64,000 nucleotides of DNA from Viridothelium virens (GCA_010094025.1 ML991787.1:1-64000); one strand, 5' to 3'. Shown: positions 33,159 through 45,576, counted from the first letter of the stretch. Notes: generated by a model from the sequence alone, not told the origin. Translations and numbers: made by a program.

Positions 33159-35042
33159 ATGACAAGCGGAGAGGAAAGGACGAATGGAGAACAACCACAA
33201 GGAGCAGAGACCCCAGCGCAGCAAAGAGGAGCGCAGGACGAAGAGCCGTACTCAATCTATACAGTTCGCCAGAAGAAAGTCGTTATTGTTACGGCATCTG
33301 TATCTGCCTTGTTCTCTCCCCTTTCTGCCAATATCTACTTTCCTGCACTGAATACCTTAGCCGATGAATTCCATGTTTCCACAAGTCTAATCAACTTGAC
33401 CGTAACCACTTACTTGGTAAGATACAAGAGAATTTGCCCCTGTCCACCCTATCCTTATCGTTGAAACCAGAAACACTAACAACTTTTCCAGATCTTCCAA
33501 GGTATCGCGCCCACTTTCGTAGGCTCCTTTTCCGACTCTGCTGGCCGACGTCCAGCTTACATGGTCTGCTTTATCATCTACATCTGTGCGAACATTGGGC
33601 TCGCTGTTCAGAACCACTATGCCGCCCTCCTCGTCCTCCGTATGCTGCAGTCCTCCGGCAGCAGCGGTACCGTTGCGATCTCCAACGCAATCGCGGCCGA
33701 TATCGTCACCTCAACCGAGCGCGGCTCTTACGTCGGCTACGCGACTGCGGGCACGATCGCTGCACCGGCACTCGCGCCTGTGATCGGCGGCCTGTTGGAT
33801 CAGTATGCTGGGTGGAAGTGGATCTTCTGGTTCCTGGTCATCTTCGCCTCGTCGTTCTTCGTGCCCTTGCTGCTCTTCTTTCCGGAGACCTGTCGTGCGG
33901 TCGTGGGGAATGGATCGCTGCCTCCACCGGCGTGGAATATGAGTTTGCTCTCGCTGTTCCAGCACCATCGGGCGAGGCGGAGACGGGCGAAGGAGGCAGA
34001 GGATGCGGAGCTGGGACGAACTATGACCAATAGTTCGCGACGGTCTCGTGCTAAGGCACGGATGAATTGTCCCAGTCCCCTTGGTGTGTTGCGTATCATT
34101 GCAGACAGGGTTAATTTCATAATTCTTCTGTGCATAGCATTGCTCTTCGCAGCTTTCTACGCAGTCAGTGCTTCGATCCCTGCGAGGTTCGCTGAGAGTT
34201 ACGGATATTCTACTATCGACATCTCACTGGTCTTCATTCCGTTTGGCGTCGGCGCCTTGGTCTCTGCGCTTACAGTAGGGAGGCTGATGGATTGGAACTA
34301 CCGCCGACATGCTCAGCGCCTAGGACTCTCTGTCGAGAAAGGCGCGAGGAGCAAACAACATGATATGCTCCAGTTTCCCATTGAGCAAGTCCGTTTAGAG
34401 GTCGTGGCGCCCTTCCTCTTCCTGGGCGCCGCGCTCCTAGCAGCCTACGGTTGGTGCGTCCAAAAGAGGGTCAACGTTTCTGGTCCTATAGTGCTCCTTT
34501 TTTTTCAGGGATATACTCTCGTCACTGGTTTTCAGAGCCTTAGCGTCTTGATCGTGGATCTCAATCGCACTAGCCCTGCGACGGCAACAGCTGCAAATAA
34601 TTTGGTTCGTTGCTTGCTTGGAGCGGGAGCCTCGGCTGTTGTAAATCCGCTGACGGAGGCTGTGGGCTATGGGTGGACCTGCACTATTGCAGCACTTTTG
34701 TGGTTAGGCTTGACACCGCTTCTCCTTCTGCTGATGAAGTACGGACAAGACTGGAGAAGGAAGAAGGCAGGAAGAGTCAAAGCTAAGGATAACGGCCCAG
34801 ATAATGGCAAAGAGGTGGACCAAAATAACAGCAAACCCGCTGGAGAGATACTGATAACACGGGAAGGAGACGACATTGAAAAGACAGTGCCAAGCGAAGG
34901 CACTCAGACGGGAGCCCCGAGAGATGAAATGAATACTATTCAGGATACAGAAAATAAAATAGACGATAACGGGAACCACTCACCGCACACCGAGCACGCT
35001 GTCAAACCATCGATCCCTACAAAGGAAGATCAGATATCGTAA
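33159..35042 (+). CDS. MFS drug:H+ antiporter (DHA1-type) transporter
   Basis: Two exons, 33159..33416 and 33492..35042, 602 residues. The 75-nt intron splits TM2/TM3 coding sequence and joins TTYL to IFQGIAPTFVGSFSD. The loop 2-3 motif A reads GSFSDSAGRRP. About twelve hydrophobic segments are visible, with a long basic loop between the two halves (RARRRRAKEAEDAELG). The later block FFQGYTLVTGFQSLSVLIVDLN with TAANNLVRCLLGAGASAVVNPL is typical of the Qdr/Aqr1/Dtr1 branch of fungal DHA1 transporters. A ~100-residue charged C-terminal tail is disordered. The substrate is unknown; members export drugs, amino acids or polyamines. It is likely at the plasma membrane. Confidence 0.93.
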
Positions 35043-35664
35043 AACATGGTCAAAAAATTACAAAACGTATTTCAGGATTTAGAGGCCTAAGAAGAGCATG
35101 CTCCAACATCTTGTACTCCGTACAGCGTTGGCATGACGGCCAATAGCTCTGGTTAATTACCAACTCCAGAGCGAATTGAATAGAATGCATTCAATAGGAG
35201 GATATGCCTCCATGGTTATTTATCGTGTATCCACTTGAAATATATGCCAATGCATCCGATAGCTACCCATGCTAGCCGTTTCCATCCTCTCTAGTCGCCG
35301 AGTTAATCCATGAACGTATTTAAACCAAGAAGACGGACCCCCCAAAACGCCCTTCGACGGCCCTATGCAATCCAAAGCTTATGCTCATAGATGCAATTCC
35401 GAGAGATGAGAAGTGTATCCCAATGCGAAACCGACAAACGCCACGCTGATTTATCTGCGAGATTTTCCGTCCGAATCATCTTCCAGAACAGAGAGACAGC
35501 CAACTGCAATGGAAAAAACAGGTTGCCACCCACGCACACCGTCGTATGCTTCGTCTTGAGCCCCAGCCACACCCTCTACCCCGGTCATCGTGTAGGCAGT
35601 CACGCAGCTCAGCTCAACTCAGCTGAGGCACAGGATCCATCAAGACCCGCAGAGCCGCGGCAAG
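35043..35664. other. intergenic between convergent genes
   Basis: 3' flanks of the MFS gene and of the disordered-protein gene. TACTCCGTA occurs at 35114-35122. Nothing else is seen. Confidence 0.5.
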
Positions 35665-37275
35665 TCAACATCGCCCGCCAAGCCGCAATAGCCTTGTCCG
35701 TAACCACGTCATGAATCGCCACCACGTTCCTTTCGCGCTTTTTCTGCCCTGCGCTCCCTGGTCCATCGTCATCTTCTCTCCAGTTCTCTGACCGGTGCCA
35801 GTTGCTTCTGAAGCCGTGGTCCCTTTTATGGGTAAGCTGCGGCTGTGCACCGGATTGATCTCTGCATATGCCTTGCCTTCCAAGACATTCGTTTGGCTTG
35901 TCGAGGGAGTTACCTCCGACTTTCTCCGCGGGGGCTTGGCATTTGTGCGGTCTTCTGACGCAGTGCTGGGTCTTTCGGACCTGGTCCGTTCTTTGATATC
36001 GCCCTTCTGCCTGTGTTTCTCCTCCTTCTGTCTTTTTTGGAGCAAGTATTCGCGCTGTTTCTGCTCAGCCTTTTGAGCTTTTGAGAGCAGCTTCCTTTCC
36101 TTGGCTTCTTGCTTTTCATGGTAGGCGATTCGCGCAGCGTGTATTTCGGCGGCGCGAGAAGCGGCGGAATCCAGAGGCACGTCAGGGTCTTTTGAGCCTC
36201 GCATGAAGGAAAAGGCTTTATCAAGCGACGCTCGAGAAGATGCTGACGCAGAGTACGTTTCGAAAGAATTCATAGTTTGCCCGCGAGGCCGGTTGTTTGA
36301 ATTGCCAGTGGCGCTTGAGGATTTAATAGATAGATTTGTCTGCGATGCGCTATTCGCCAGGTAAGTTGAGGAGCCCGTATGGTGTGCATGAAGCGGCGAT
36401 GTAATGTTTGGAGTTGTAGAAACCGAAGTAGATCTCCGAGTACGATACGGCTCAAAAGCTTGCTGACGCAGACGAAATTCTTCATCAGACATGATGTTTG
36501 TGGATATCCCAGAATCCGGGACTTCCTCATCTGGACTGGGCACGGCAACGAATGAATTGCTGCTAGGAGGAGTATACGGACGAGGTGTTTTGTGCATGGG
36601 ATGTACGAATGGTTGTGTAGGTTTAAATGCCCCAGATCCAGCTGAATAGGTAGAGTTGATGCTCTGAGAGCGGCCATGTCCGTTTCTTCGACCCACGTGT
36701 CCAGAGGTGACATCCGCGACAGAAGGCGATGGTGAGCCAAAATCATGGATACCTAGACCTGCGAGACCTTCATTCTCGGCAGCTGGTCGCGACAAATCTA
36801 GTGTCGGCGTGCTATCCTTGGTCGACAGTTTGCGCAGGTAGGGTTTTATCTTCACCGAGGAACTCCGTCCAGGAGACTTCGGTAGGTCTCTAGGTTCTTC
36901 ATAAGTCACCGCTGGCGTCTCACTGCGCGTAAAGCCATAGACGTTGTCGACAGCAGCACTGGAGGGACTAGGTATTGAGGATGCAGAGTTGCCCCGTTTG
37001 TGAAGCCTCCCGTGACTCGGAACCAATCGTAGTGGCGCCATGTTCTGTTGTGATTGCGTGAGTGATGACATTTTGTTAGCGACCCGGTTCGAGTCACGAA
37101 GGGTTTGAGATGACGTTTGTCTTCCTACGCCCCAGGTTTCTGAGCCCGAGATAGTAGGCCTTGTAAATGCTGAGGAAGGGTACGTGGGCCCTGAAAGAGC
37201 CATCGACTCTGATACTTTGGGATGAATGCTCGTACCAGCATTCGGCGCGTACGATGAGGTAAATGACGGCGCCAT
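35665..37275 (-). CDS. conserved-looking disordered protein with coiled coil
   Basis: One open frame of 536 residues from the ATG before APSFTSSYAPN. The first ~400 residues are Ser/Thr/Pro-rich and probably unstructured, with several RS-type sites (HGRSQSINSTYSAG, RTRRSTSVSTTPN). About 395-445 forms a highly charged helix (EKQEAKERKLLSKAQKAEQ) likely to be a coiled coil. The end GTWWRFMTWLRTRLLRLGG is an amphipathic, tryptophan- and arginine-rich helix that could bind membrane. I do not recognise a named family. The codon-level integrity over 1.6 kb and the defined C-terminal motif argue it is real. A role as a membrane-peripheral scaffold is only a guess. Confidence 0.75.
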   Translation of the reverse strand: MAPSFTSSYAPNAGTSIHPKVSESMALSGPTYPSSAFTRPTISGSETWGVGRQTSSQTLRDSNRVANKMSSLTQSQQNMAPLRLVPSHGRLHKRGNSASSIPSPSSAAVDNVYGFTRSETPAVTYEEPRDLPKSPGRSSSVKIKPYLRKLSTKDSTPTLDLSRPAAENEGLAGLGIHDFGSPSPSVADVTSGHVGRRNGHGRSQSINSTYSAGSGAFKPTQPFVHPMHKTPRPYTPPSSNSFVAVPSPDEEVPDSGISTNIMSDEEFRLRQQAFEPYRTRRSTSVSTTPNITSPLHAHHTGSSTYLANSASQTNLSIKSSSATGNSNNRPRGQTMNSFETYSASASSRASLDKAFSFMRGSKDPDVPLDSAASRAAEIHAARIAYHEKQEAKERKLLSKAQKAEQKQREYLLQKRQKEEKHRQKGDIKERTRSERPSTASEDRTNAKPPRRKSEVTPSTSQTNVLEGKAYAEINPVHSRSLPIKGTTASEATGTGQRTGEKMTMDQGAQGRKSAKGTWWRFMTWLRTRLLRLGGRC

Positions 37276-39471
37276 GTGGGATACACAGCGAAGATGCAAG
37301 GACGGGATCGAGATAGCCGAGCCGTAGACATAAAAATCATCGCGACGCCATGACTGCCACGGTGACGGAGCAGAATACGGAAAACGCAGGGAAACGCGTC
37401 GATCTCGTCAGGGCCGTTGGCGCTTCCGGGGCCGGCGTGGGCGTCAGCAGTAGTTGCAGTGAATGATCAACACACCATCACCTGGCGGCATCAGCTGTAA
37501 AGACTGTCAGATTCGCGACAACTGGACGCAGCGAGGAGCGAATCCGGGGCGCACGGGGTAGGTGGGCAGGCGGATGACGAGTGCGACGCCAAAGGCGGCA
37601 GGTAGGATAAGGTCTGCGGAGAAAAAGAGGAGAACTCACCGTGCGTGCATAGAAGCAAACAAAAACGATTCGAAGATTGCGTGGAAAACGGAAGCAGCGA
37701 GGCAGGCCAAGACGCGGTACTTGAGTACTCGGACCCCAACGCCCACGATACTTCGGTGCGTGGATGCTTCAGTGAAACACGAGCAATCCTCCGCCTTCAC
37801 GGTCCATCTGACCGCCGGTCAAGCCCGGGATTGCTGACAGTTGCTGAGAGACGATGCTACCGTCAAGTAGTCAAGCCCTCGAGCCCAGACACTGGCACCC
37901 TGGGGTGTACTACTTTATCTGCAGCAGGCGGCTGTTATCTGGTTGCGGGGTGACGCCCGGATTGGCGCTGGATTATTTGAAAATGCGGCGGAGGCGCCGG
38001 AGAGACCAAGGTTGATGTCGAGATCCAGATCCCCGACCTCAGCAGGTAGAGAGAGGGAAGCGTGAATTATTATGTGCGATTGTATGCAGCCTGAGATAGG
38101 CAGAACACCTCTTCTCCAGCTGCCACGGAAACAGAGGAACACATGTGCAAAAATGAAACCACGACGGTGGCTCATAAGGTATCCCTCTGCCAACTCCAAC
38201 AATGTACTCCACTCGGTGCTCGCAAGGCACTCGTCTACCTCTCTAGTCCTGCGTCGCAATATTCCTTGAGCTGAGCACGGAGTAGAAGCTGCGGTTTCTT
38301 TAGTTGGTCCGGCAATGCAACCGAGGCAAGCTGCCTGTCTGCCTGGCGCGACCTCGAAGGTCTCGCCTTCTCACCTCATTCTCGGCCTTTCCCGAGCCAT
38401 GGCGACATCATTATATCCGGACTAACTTAAGCACAAGGCTTCCTCGTATCTTTGCCAGCCTAGAATGTCTTCCTAAGCCATGAGTTTCTAAATCGTCTTT
38501 CTGGACTATGGTGTTTTGGTTCCAGCACATGACGTCTCAGGTGGCAGGCATGCGTTCATGCAAGCGGCCAGGCTGTGAACAACTGGTTTCATATGGCCGT
38601 CGCAGCAGATCGGACAGGCATGGGAATCCCAACGAGTGTGGGCGGCCCGCTCGCATCAAGTGGATCCTTGCTCTTCTCCACATCCTTGGCCGCAAGATCT
38701 ACACCTTGATCTCAAAAACCCTAGCGACTTATCTTCTTTAGGGGATCCTAGTCCTCGCTAGCCTGCGGCCGACTGCCAAGACATCGAATACGTCCTGCGG
38801 CTAATCCCCATCTACAAATCCATGGAAAGGCATTGAAGACTCAACAATTCCTACTCTCTGCATGTCTCCAAACTGGAAGCATAAGATAGGCAGTCTCGGC
38901 CCAACGACCGGCGTCTTCAACTCATGCCGGTCCTCTCTTGTCTACCATTCCGCCGCTCCCTCTCCTTGATCATCTCTGGCCCGCTGTCGTGTGCAAGGTT
39001 CTTGGAACTAGTCGCGGGATGAAAAGTGGAGGCTTCATCAATTTCTTACCGTAGAATACCATCCCACGGTTTGGTGAGGCATTGAGGGGTCTGCTTCCGG
39101 ATCTTGGACTCGCTTCTTTGACGGTAAAATGGTCGCTAACGTCGACGCGGGAAACAGCTTCGCCATTTTCATGGTCTCATTGCCCCTTGAATCAGCGATA
39201 CCCAGATTTGTTTTCAGTAATGATACTATGAAGATCTGCAATGTACATTTCAATCTCTCTCCGCATGCAAAGAAAGTTTCTTGGGTTTTCGTCTCAGTTA
39301 ACGGCGAAATATTCCACATATGCGCTTTTACTCCACTTCTCATCCTGGAGGCTACAGGGTCCCCTCAAATTATCTCATTACTCTTTGATTTTCGACTGAT
39401 TATCAATGCTCACCCGAGATTCTGAACTCTCCCAAATCTACAAAACACAGGATGCTAAGGGTATCTTTGGC
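37276..39471. other. gene-free region left of MITE copy 2
   Basis: About 2.2 kb. It contains the upstream region of the disordered-protein gene and short frames without recognisable content (for example 38508-38741 plus and 39129-39425 plus). I make no gene call. Confidence 0.45.
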
Positions 39472-39656
39472 TACCTCACGGCGGCTGGGGGGTTCCTCAA
39501 CTGGTAATTAATACAATGTTACCTCAATTTAACTGTTATGACCATGTTGGCCCATGTTAAGGCGGTGTTAACATGGACCAACAAGCTCATAACAGCAAAG
39601 TCAAAATAACATTGCATTAATTACCAGTTGAGGAACCTCCCAGCCGCGGTAAGGTA
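39472..39656 (+). mobile_element. fold-back MITE, copy 2
   Basis: A 181-bp element between TA dinucleotides, same orientation and same layout as copy 1 (outer arms, inner CTGTTATGACC arms, GGCGGTG centre). The left arm begins CCTCACGGCGG and the right arm ends CCGCGGTAAGG, so the two ends are not perfectly matched. Differences from copy 1 are mostly transitions. Confidence 0.9.
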
Positions 39657-40290
39657 AGTACCCATACCTCTAAAGTAGGTAAAAAGCTCGAAGCCTGACT
39701 TTGATACCGATGGGCATGTGAAACCGCTTGACATTGTCACTGCTCTAATGTGAACACACGAAGCCTGGCTTCTTGCGGAGTTAAGAGCTATTGTACCGTA
39801 GATAACTTAATCCGCAGTTCCGTAGTAGAAACTTACCTGCTTTTGTGAGAAATTCTTCCCATAGGATAAGAACTCACCCACTACTCGTGTTTGCGAAAGC
39901 GGAGAACACTAAATCTTCATATCTAATCCGTTTATTGCAAAAGCTGCGGTACGTCTTCTGTTCATTAAATATTGATCTTGCCGCAATGGTAATTGTAGTC
40001 TCAAAGATCGCATCTACGCTAGGGAGCTGTAACCCTCAGAGAGGCATGTCAGCCCTCTGCAGTTTCGTCTCAAAGCACCGTGATTCTTAACGATTTAAAT
40101 CGGAACATTCCTACGAGTGAATGTACTACCGTGGCTTCCGCTTGTCACCAACCCAGGGACAGGTGGAGAGCCCTTGTGATTATGTAATCTGCATGCCACT
40201 CAGAGATGTCAGTAATTTGTGCGCGGCAGCCATCGGCGACTGCAAAGCTCACAACTCAGAGCTACATCCACTCCCTTGCAAATTGCGACG
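39657..40290. other. intergenic right of MITE copy 2
   Basis: Upstream region of the Clr5 gene. Only short frames are seen, with no features. Confidence 0.5.
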
Positions 40291-42330
40291 ATGGTTTACG
40301 ACTGGAGAGATAAAGAGGCAGAATGCTATAGATTATACGTTGATGAACAACGATCTTTAGACGAGGTGATGGAGTGGATGAAGGAACACAGGGACTTCAA
40401 CCCCAGGTAAGCATTTCGGCTGACCACAACTTCCACCCACGCCAATTACCCACCACGCAAATGCGCCGCACTTGTCTATCTTCCTTTCCGCCGCTTGGAC
40501 TAACGCCTCTGAAGCAAAAGAGCATACCAGACGCAGTTCAAGGCAAGCTTACGCCCCACACTACAGTCACTTGGACTAGGCTCATCTTCACCAGCGCTGG
40601 GACTTTCCCAGCAAGCAAAATCCAGCCCACAAAAATGCCGCACTTGTCTCCCGAACAAAAGAGCTGTGGGAGCAGAATGCGACACAGAAGGAGATGCTCC
40701 GCGTTCTGCGTGCGGATGGATTCAGGATCAAGGAACGGGAATTGATGAGACTCAGAGCAAGGCACAAATGGCTTTTAAGAACGCCAAACGGCATGAGAAA
40801 TGCTGCTCAAACTTCAACTATTGCAGCTGAGTCAAATGAAGAAGCTTCATTGCAGCAGGTAGAACAAGCTCTTTTGGTGAGCTATGTGATGTCACTTTGG
40901 TAGACTCTCGCTGATCACTTTGATATCAGCAGGAGAACGAAGTAACAGCCAATGCACAAACGGTTGATACCATGGTGGAAGCACCAATGGAAAAGGAGCG
41001 AACGCCAGATCTAGACCCTCAAGTTGAGGCAGATAGACAACAACGTCGAGAACGCATGCAGGCGGAGAGCGCCGAGCGATGGGCTACCCGCAAAAGGCGA
41101 CGAAGGACAAGAGGATGGGGTGGTATGCCTGCGGATCCACCTGGACCGCCCCGATTTCCCTCAGAGACTACCCTCGACGAAGCTAAGGTGTTCCTAAAAC
41201 TCGACAATGCTCATTATCGCGAGTCAAGAAACCAGTTTCGGGACATATGTGAACAGGAAGGTATTGTGAAGAAGAAAATTGCTGGATCTGAAAAGTGGCA
41301 GGCAGCAAAAGACAGACTCGCCCATGAGAACGCGCATCTCCATACCGTCTTCTTTGACGATGTCACCAACTTAGATCAGAAATATCTTTCCTTGGACGTG
41401 CTGTGTATCGACGTCACAAAACGCATGCGAACAGCGGAGCACAAAATAACACTTGCAGACGCAAAGAACATCATTGGAATCAATCCAGACGAAAGTCGGC
41501 AGATCCGGGAAGCTTTCTACAATATATTGAAGGCGGACCATTTCACCAGCAAATTAGAGTCTGGAGGCGAACATTGGTCCAATCTCAAGCAAAGGTGGAT
41601 TGATAGCTCTGATGTTGTCCAACGTGTTTTAGCTCGGGGCACAGAAGATCCAGAGTATGAGAGAAAAGGCAAGGCGCTCGAGATCATTTGCAGAGATGTC
41701 ACAAAACGACTTCGGGACGATCAAAATTCGAGAGGTTCTTCGCAAAAGAAGCAGCATCATGAGGGAGCAACACCAAGTCCTACTCTTTCAAGAACAGGGC
41801 AAGCTTCTGGCCAACCAGCCTCAACACCTACAGAGCCTAGCTCGACCTCAAGAACGACTACGAGCCGTACGAACCGGGTATCCAACGACCTGCAGATCGA
41901 TCCATCATTGTTGCTTGCAGCAAACGATTCTTCCGTCACGACAGAATTTCAGACTCGCCGTGCTCTATCGTCTACGAATCCAACCTATCCGAGCAATCCC
42001 TATGCGCCCCACAACGGCCCTTTCCCAATCTTCTTCCGGCTTAATCCTCTATCTCAGACAGCGCATCTTGGGCAGCCTGTCAAACAGGTATGGCTTGCCT
42101 CTCTGACCTCGGGTTCGATTCAAGAATTACGATATTTGGCCCTCAGAGATTTTCCACATTCCGCTATTGATCGTATCGAAGGCCTGGTTGGGGATGCAAA
42201 TGGGACCAATATTCCTTATGTGCTTGACAGGGACGATGAGCTGGGTGCTTACCTTGCGCATACGACCGGTGGAAAGCCAGTGTTCTCTGTTACGATTGCT
42301 CCACTTCTGGCCCTTGATAGCGAGCTATAA
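40291..42330 (+). CDS. Clr5-domain protein with internal duplicated module
   Basis: Four exons, 40291..40406, 40521..40542, 40595..40876, 40933..42330, 605 residues. The Clr5 domain covers about 4-56 (DWRDKEAECYRLYVDEQRSLDEVMEWMKEH in parts, then RAYQTQFKRWDFPSKQN). Clr5 was described in a fission-yeast silencing factor, and the domain is common in filamentous fungi at the start of regulator-like proteins; it is thought to be DNA-binding, but that is not shown here. A basic stretch (RKRRRRTRGWGG) could be a nuclear signal. Residues ~220-306 and ~313-401 are two related modules, each ending C-x-DVTKR-R. The second intron (40543..40594) starts with GC and follows a 22-nt exon; the join QFKRWDF is needed by the domain. 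The third intron ends in a tandem acceptor CAGCAG. Confidence 0.88.
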
Positions 42331-42692
42331 TCACGCCTGGTCATAATATCCATCGAGAGCCTCCATAGCGAATTGCACCGCTTGCATTCTTCTTGTATTC
42401 TGCACTCAAGTCAATTCATATCCTTAAAGTCATGAATTATGCTTCGCCCTTCAATAAGGAAATAATGAATTAATGATCAAAATTCGGTAAATTTGTAGTT
42501 CGTAATCCGGAAGGTTGAGCACGTCAAAAGATCGAAGCTTATTGGTTGGTTGCACGTCCTGCAAAATGACATCGGCGCTCCGCATCTTGAGCTCCACTGC
42601 GCCTTTGAAAACTGTCTAACCCCGCAAGCATATCATGGCGGTCTCCTATCATCTTCTCCTCAAAAACCGCTCATAGTACTTCCGTTTCAGGG
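42331..42692. other. intergenic Clr5 gene / D-lactate dehydrogenase
   Basis: A short spacer between two genes on the same strand, presumably with the terminator of the first and the promoter of the second. Nothing specific is recognised. Confidence 0.5.
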
Positions 42693-44735
42693 ATGGCAGT
42701 CAGACCTTCCGCCTGCAGCTGCGCTGCAACTCGCTATGCGAGGCCAACTGCGTCTTCTCTACGCTGCCGGAAGCTCCGCCTCTCGTCGTCGTCAGTGACA
42801 AGTAGGCGCAACTATGCAACCGGACAAGAGTCAGAGAAGTCCTTTCGAGGACAGCTTTATGAGAGCACGCAACAGCGTCTCCAGCGTGAACGTGCAGAAC
42901 AGGCCCGATTTGCTGAACATCGAAATCAAGGCTCCGGCAGCACCGCCTATGGACTCGGTGCAACATTTGGTATTATCCCTCAGTCCCATCTCATCAATCA
43001 ACTTTCCAGACATCCCTCTAACCATCTCCAGGCGTCCTCATAGCCGCATACCTAGGCTACTCCTACGGCACCTCCCGCGCCAAACCCCCCTCCACCTCCT
43101 CCACCACGCCCCTCTCCTCCACCCTCCCCCCCACCCACAACACCACGCAAGACAACCTGCAAGCCGCATGGGCGGACCTCGCCACCATCGTTGGCCGCGA
43201 GCACATCTCCACCGACGCCGGCGACCTCCACGCACACTCCGGCAGCGACTGGTCGAGCTACGCCCCCAGCACGCTGGAGACGCCCTTCGCGATCGTGCGA
43301 CCGGCGTCCACCGACGAAACGTCGCAGATCATGGCGGTGTGCCACGCGCGCCGCATCCCCGTGACCGCGTACTCCGGCGGGACGAGCCTGGAGGGCCACT
43401 TCGCGGCGACGCGGGGGGGGGTGTGCGTCGACTTCGGGCGTATGAATAGCATCCTCGCGCTGCATGCGCAGGACCTCGATGTCGTGGTGCAGCCGGCGGT
43501 GGGCTGGGAGGAGCTCAACGAGGAGTTGGGGAAGGAGGGCTTGTTTTTTCCGCCGGATCCGGGGCCTGGCGCGATGATTGGGGGGATGGTGGGGACGGGG
43601 TGTAGTGGGACGAATGCGTATCGTTATGGGACGATGAAGGAGTGGGTGGTGGGGCTGACGGTGGTGATGGCGGATGGGACGGTGGTGCGGACGAAGCAGC
43701 GGCCGAGGAAGAGCTCAGCGGGGTATGATTTGACGAGGGTGTTTGTGGGAAGTGAGGGGACATTGGGATTGGTGACGGAGGCGACGTTGAAAGTGACGGT
43801 CAAGCCGCAGAGTGAGAGTGTGGCGGTAGGGAGTTTTGGGACGATTAGGCAGGCGGCGGAGTGCGTATTCAGGGTGGTAGGGAAGGGGGTCCCGATTGCA
43901 GCGATTGAGTTGCTGGACGATAAGCAGATGCAGTTCATTAATGAGGCTGAGGTGACGAGCAGGAAATGGAAGGAGGCTCCGACATTGTTCTTCAAATTCA
44001 GCGGGACACCAGCGGCGGTGAAGGAGAATGTCAGTATTGTCCAGGGCTTGGCAAAGGCCTGTGGAAGCAAAAGTTTCGAGTTTGCCAAGAACGACGATGA
44101 GAGGGCCGAATTGTGGAGTGCAAGAAAGGAGGCGCTTTGGAGTGCCCTGGCTAAAAGGAGGGAAGGCGATCGCGTGTGGACGACCGACGTTGCAGTTCCT
44201 ATCAGCAAACTTCCCGAACTTATTGAGATCTCAAAGAAAGATATGGACAATTGTGGGTTGACTGGGAGCATGGTAGGACATGTAGGGGATGGTAACTTTC
44301 ACAGTATGATTCCTAGCCCCTGTGATTCGACTTCGAGTGCTAATGAACCGAAGGTCTTCTCCTATACAAAGAAAACGAACATGCCATTGCTGAGGGGGTC
44401 GTCCATCGCATGGTGAAAAGAGCCATCGAGATGGAGGTTTGTACTAGTACGCAAAGAAACAGACACGCAGAAGCTGACAATGATATGCAGGGCACAGCGA
44501 CTGGCGAGCACGGAGTTGGTCTGGTAAAGCGAGATTATCTTGAGCATGAATTAGGGCCCTCTGCCGTCGACGCTATGAGAAAGGTAGGTGCAAGAAAAAT
44601 CTACACTGGAGAAAGACAGAGCTGACGAGACTGGATACGCAGATCAAGCAAGCTTTCGATCCGTTGTGCCTTTTGAACTGTGACAAAGTCGTCCGATCGC
44701 AGCCTCCTAAACTTGGCGAGGTCCAAGAGTGGTAA
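42693..44735 (+). CDS. DLD1: mitochondrial D-lactate dehydrogenase (cytochrome), FAD-linked
   Basis: Five exons: 42693..42969, 43032..44303, 44354..44436, 44491..44583, 44643..44735, 605 residues. The N-terminus is rich in Arg/Ser/Ala (a mitochondrial targeting type), followed by a membrane segment (GVLIAAYLGYSYGT). The FAD-binding half has AIVRPASTDETSQIM, TAYSGGTSLEGHF, PPDPGPGAMIGGMVGTGCSGTNAYRYGTM and VGSEGTLGLVTEATLKV. The C-terminal half has GHVGDGNFH, TATGEHGVGLVKRDYL and the end LLNCDKVV. The enzyme oxidises D-lactate to pyruvate and passes electrons to cytochrome c at the inner membrane. The final residues depart from the common LNPGKI, reading LNCDKVV. Introns are 50-62 nt, and joins were set by the conserved GDGNFH and GTATGEHG blocks. 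Confidence 0.95.
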
Positions 44736-45576
44736 TGTTGATTGATGTTTTGCAGATCGGTGGCCAAAAGCGAGAAGCAGCAACTTGGTGCCACTGCTTT
44801 TGCTGCATTCCTACGTTCTGTTCGTCCTCTCCAGGAAGATGGACTATTGGGTGGGGAGATAAGCTTGTTGGCAGAAGTTGATGTCGGCAAACTTAGCTGT
44901 TTCAGCTTTGGGACAGGGCTCTGTGGTTGCGATAGCCCGCACACGTTGATTCGCGTACTGAGGGAAATAAATCGTGGCGAGATGACTGACTGCAAGCGAG
45001 AGAAGGTGTGTCAGTACAGAAAATCTAGACGGGCAAGAGTATGCCACATAACCAATTGACGCAAATAGGAATGCAATAAATTAGGTAGCTTGTTATGTAG
45101 GTCTAGTTAGTCTAAACCATCAGATACCAAGCCAAGCACCAGACATGGGTAGGTCGCTCAACGAACAGAAAGCAGTGCCTTTCCGGATTGGTTTAGGAAG
45201 GCCATCTCAGTTTCAGACACCCGTGAATTTCCCAAAAACTCAATAGGTTTCGACCGCGTGAAGAGTTGTGCAGGCGAATGTGGAAATAGCACAAGCTCAC
45301 GAGGTCAGACTAAAGCGCAGTGACAATCATCACAATGAAACCTTTAGTCAGCTGCCCTCCTCAGAAAGGCCAAGCGAACACTTCAAGTCACCTACATCAG
45401 CCCCAAAGCGTCTTCAACGGGCTATATCACAGTTCTATCTCGACGATACTCGGCCGAATGCAGGAGATAGCTTTGAAGACGATTTGATAGTTGGAAAAAA
45501 GATCAGACCAGGCGCGTGCAAGGCGCCGCCTGCGGCCGCATATTCCGCGCCCGAGGGAAGCCCCCGATGAGACGCC
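44736..45576. other. upstream region of Zn2Cys6 gene
   Basis: About 840 bp. A 100-codon frame at 45268-45570 ends just before the regulator's start but lacks an ATG and known motifs, so I do not call it a gene. It may be part of a leader. Confidence 0.5.

Noticed and set aside
45268-45570. 100-codon frame upstream of the Zn2Cys6 gene
   Set aside because: It lacks an ATG and any known motif. The zinc cluster gene has its own good ATG just downstream.
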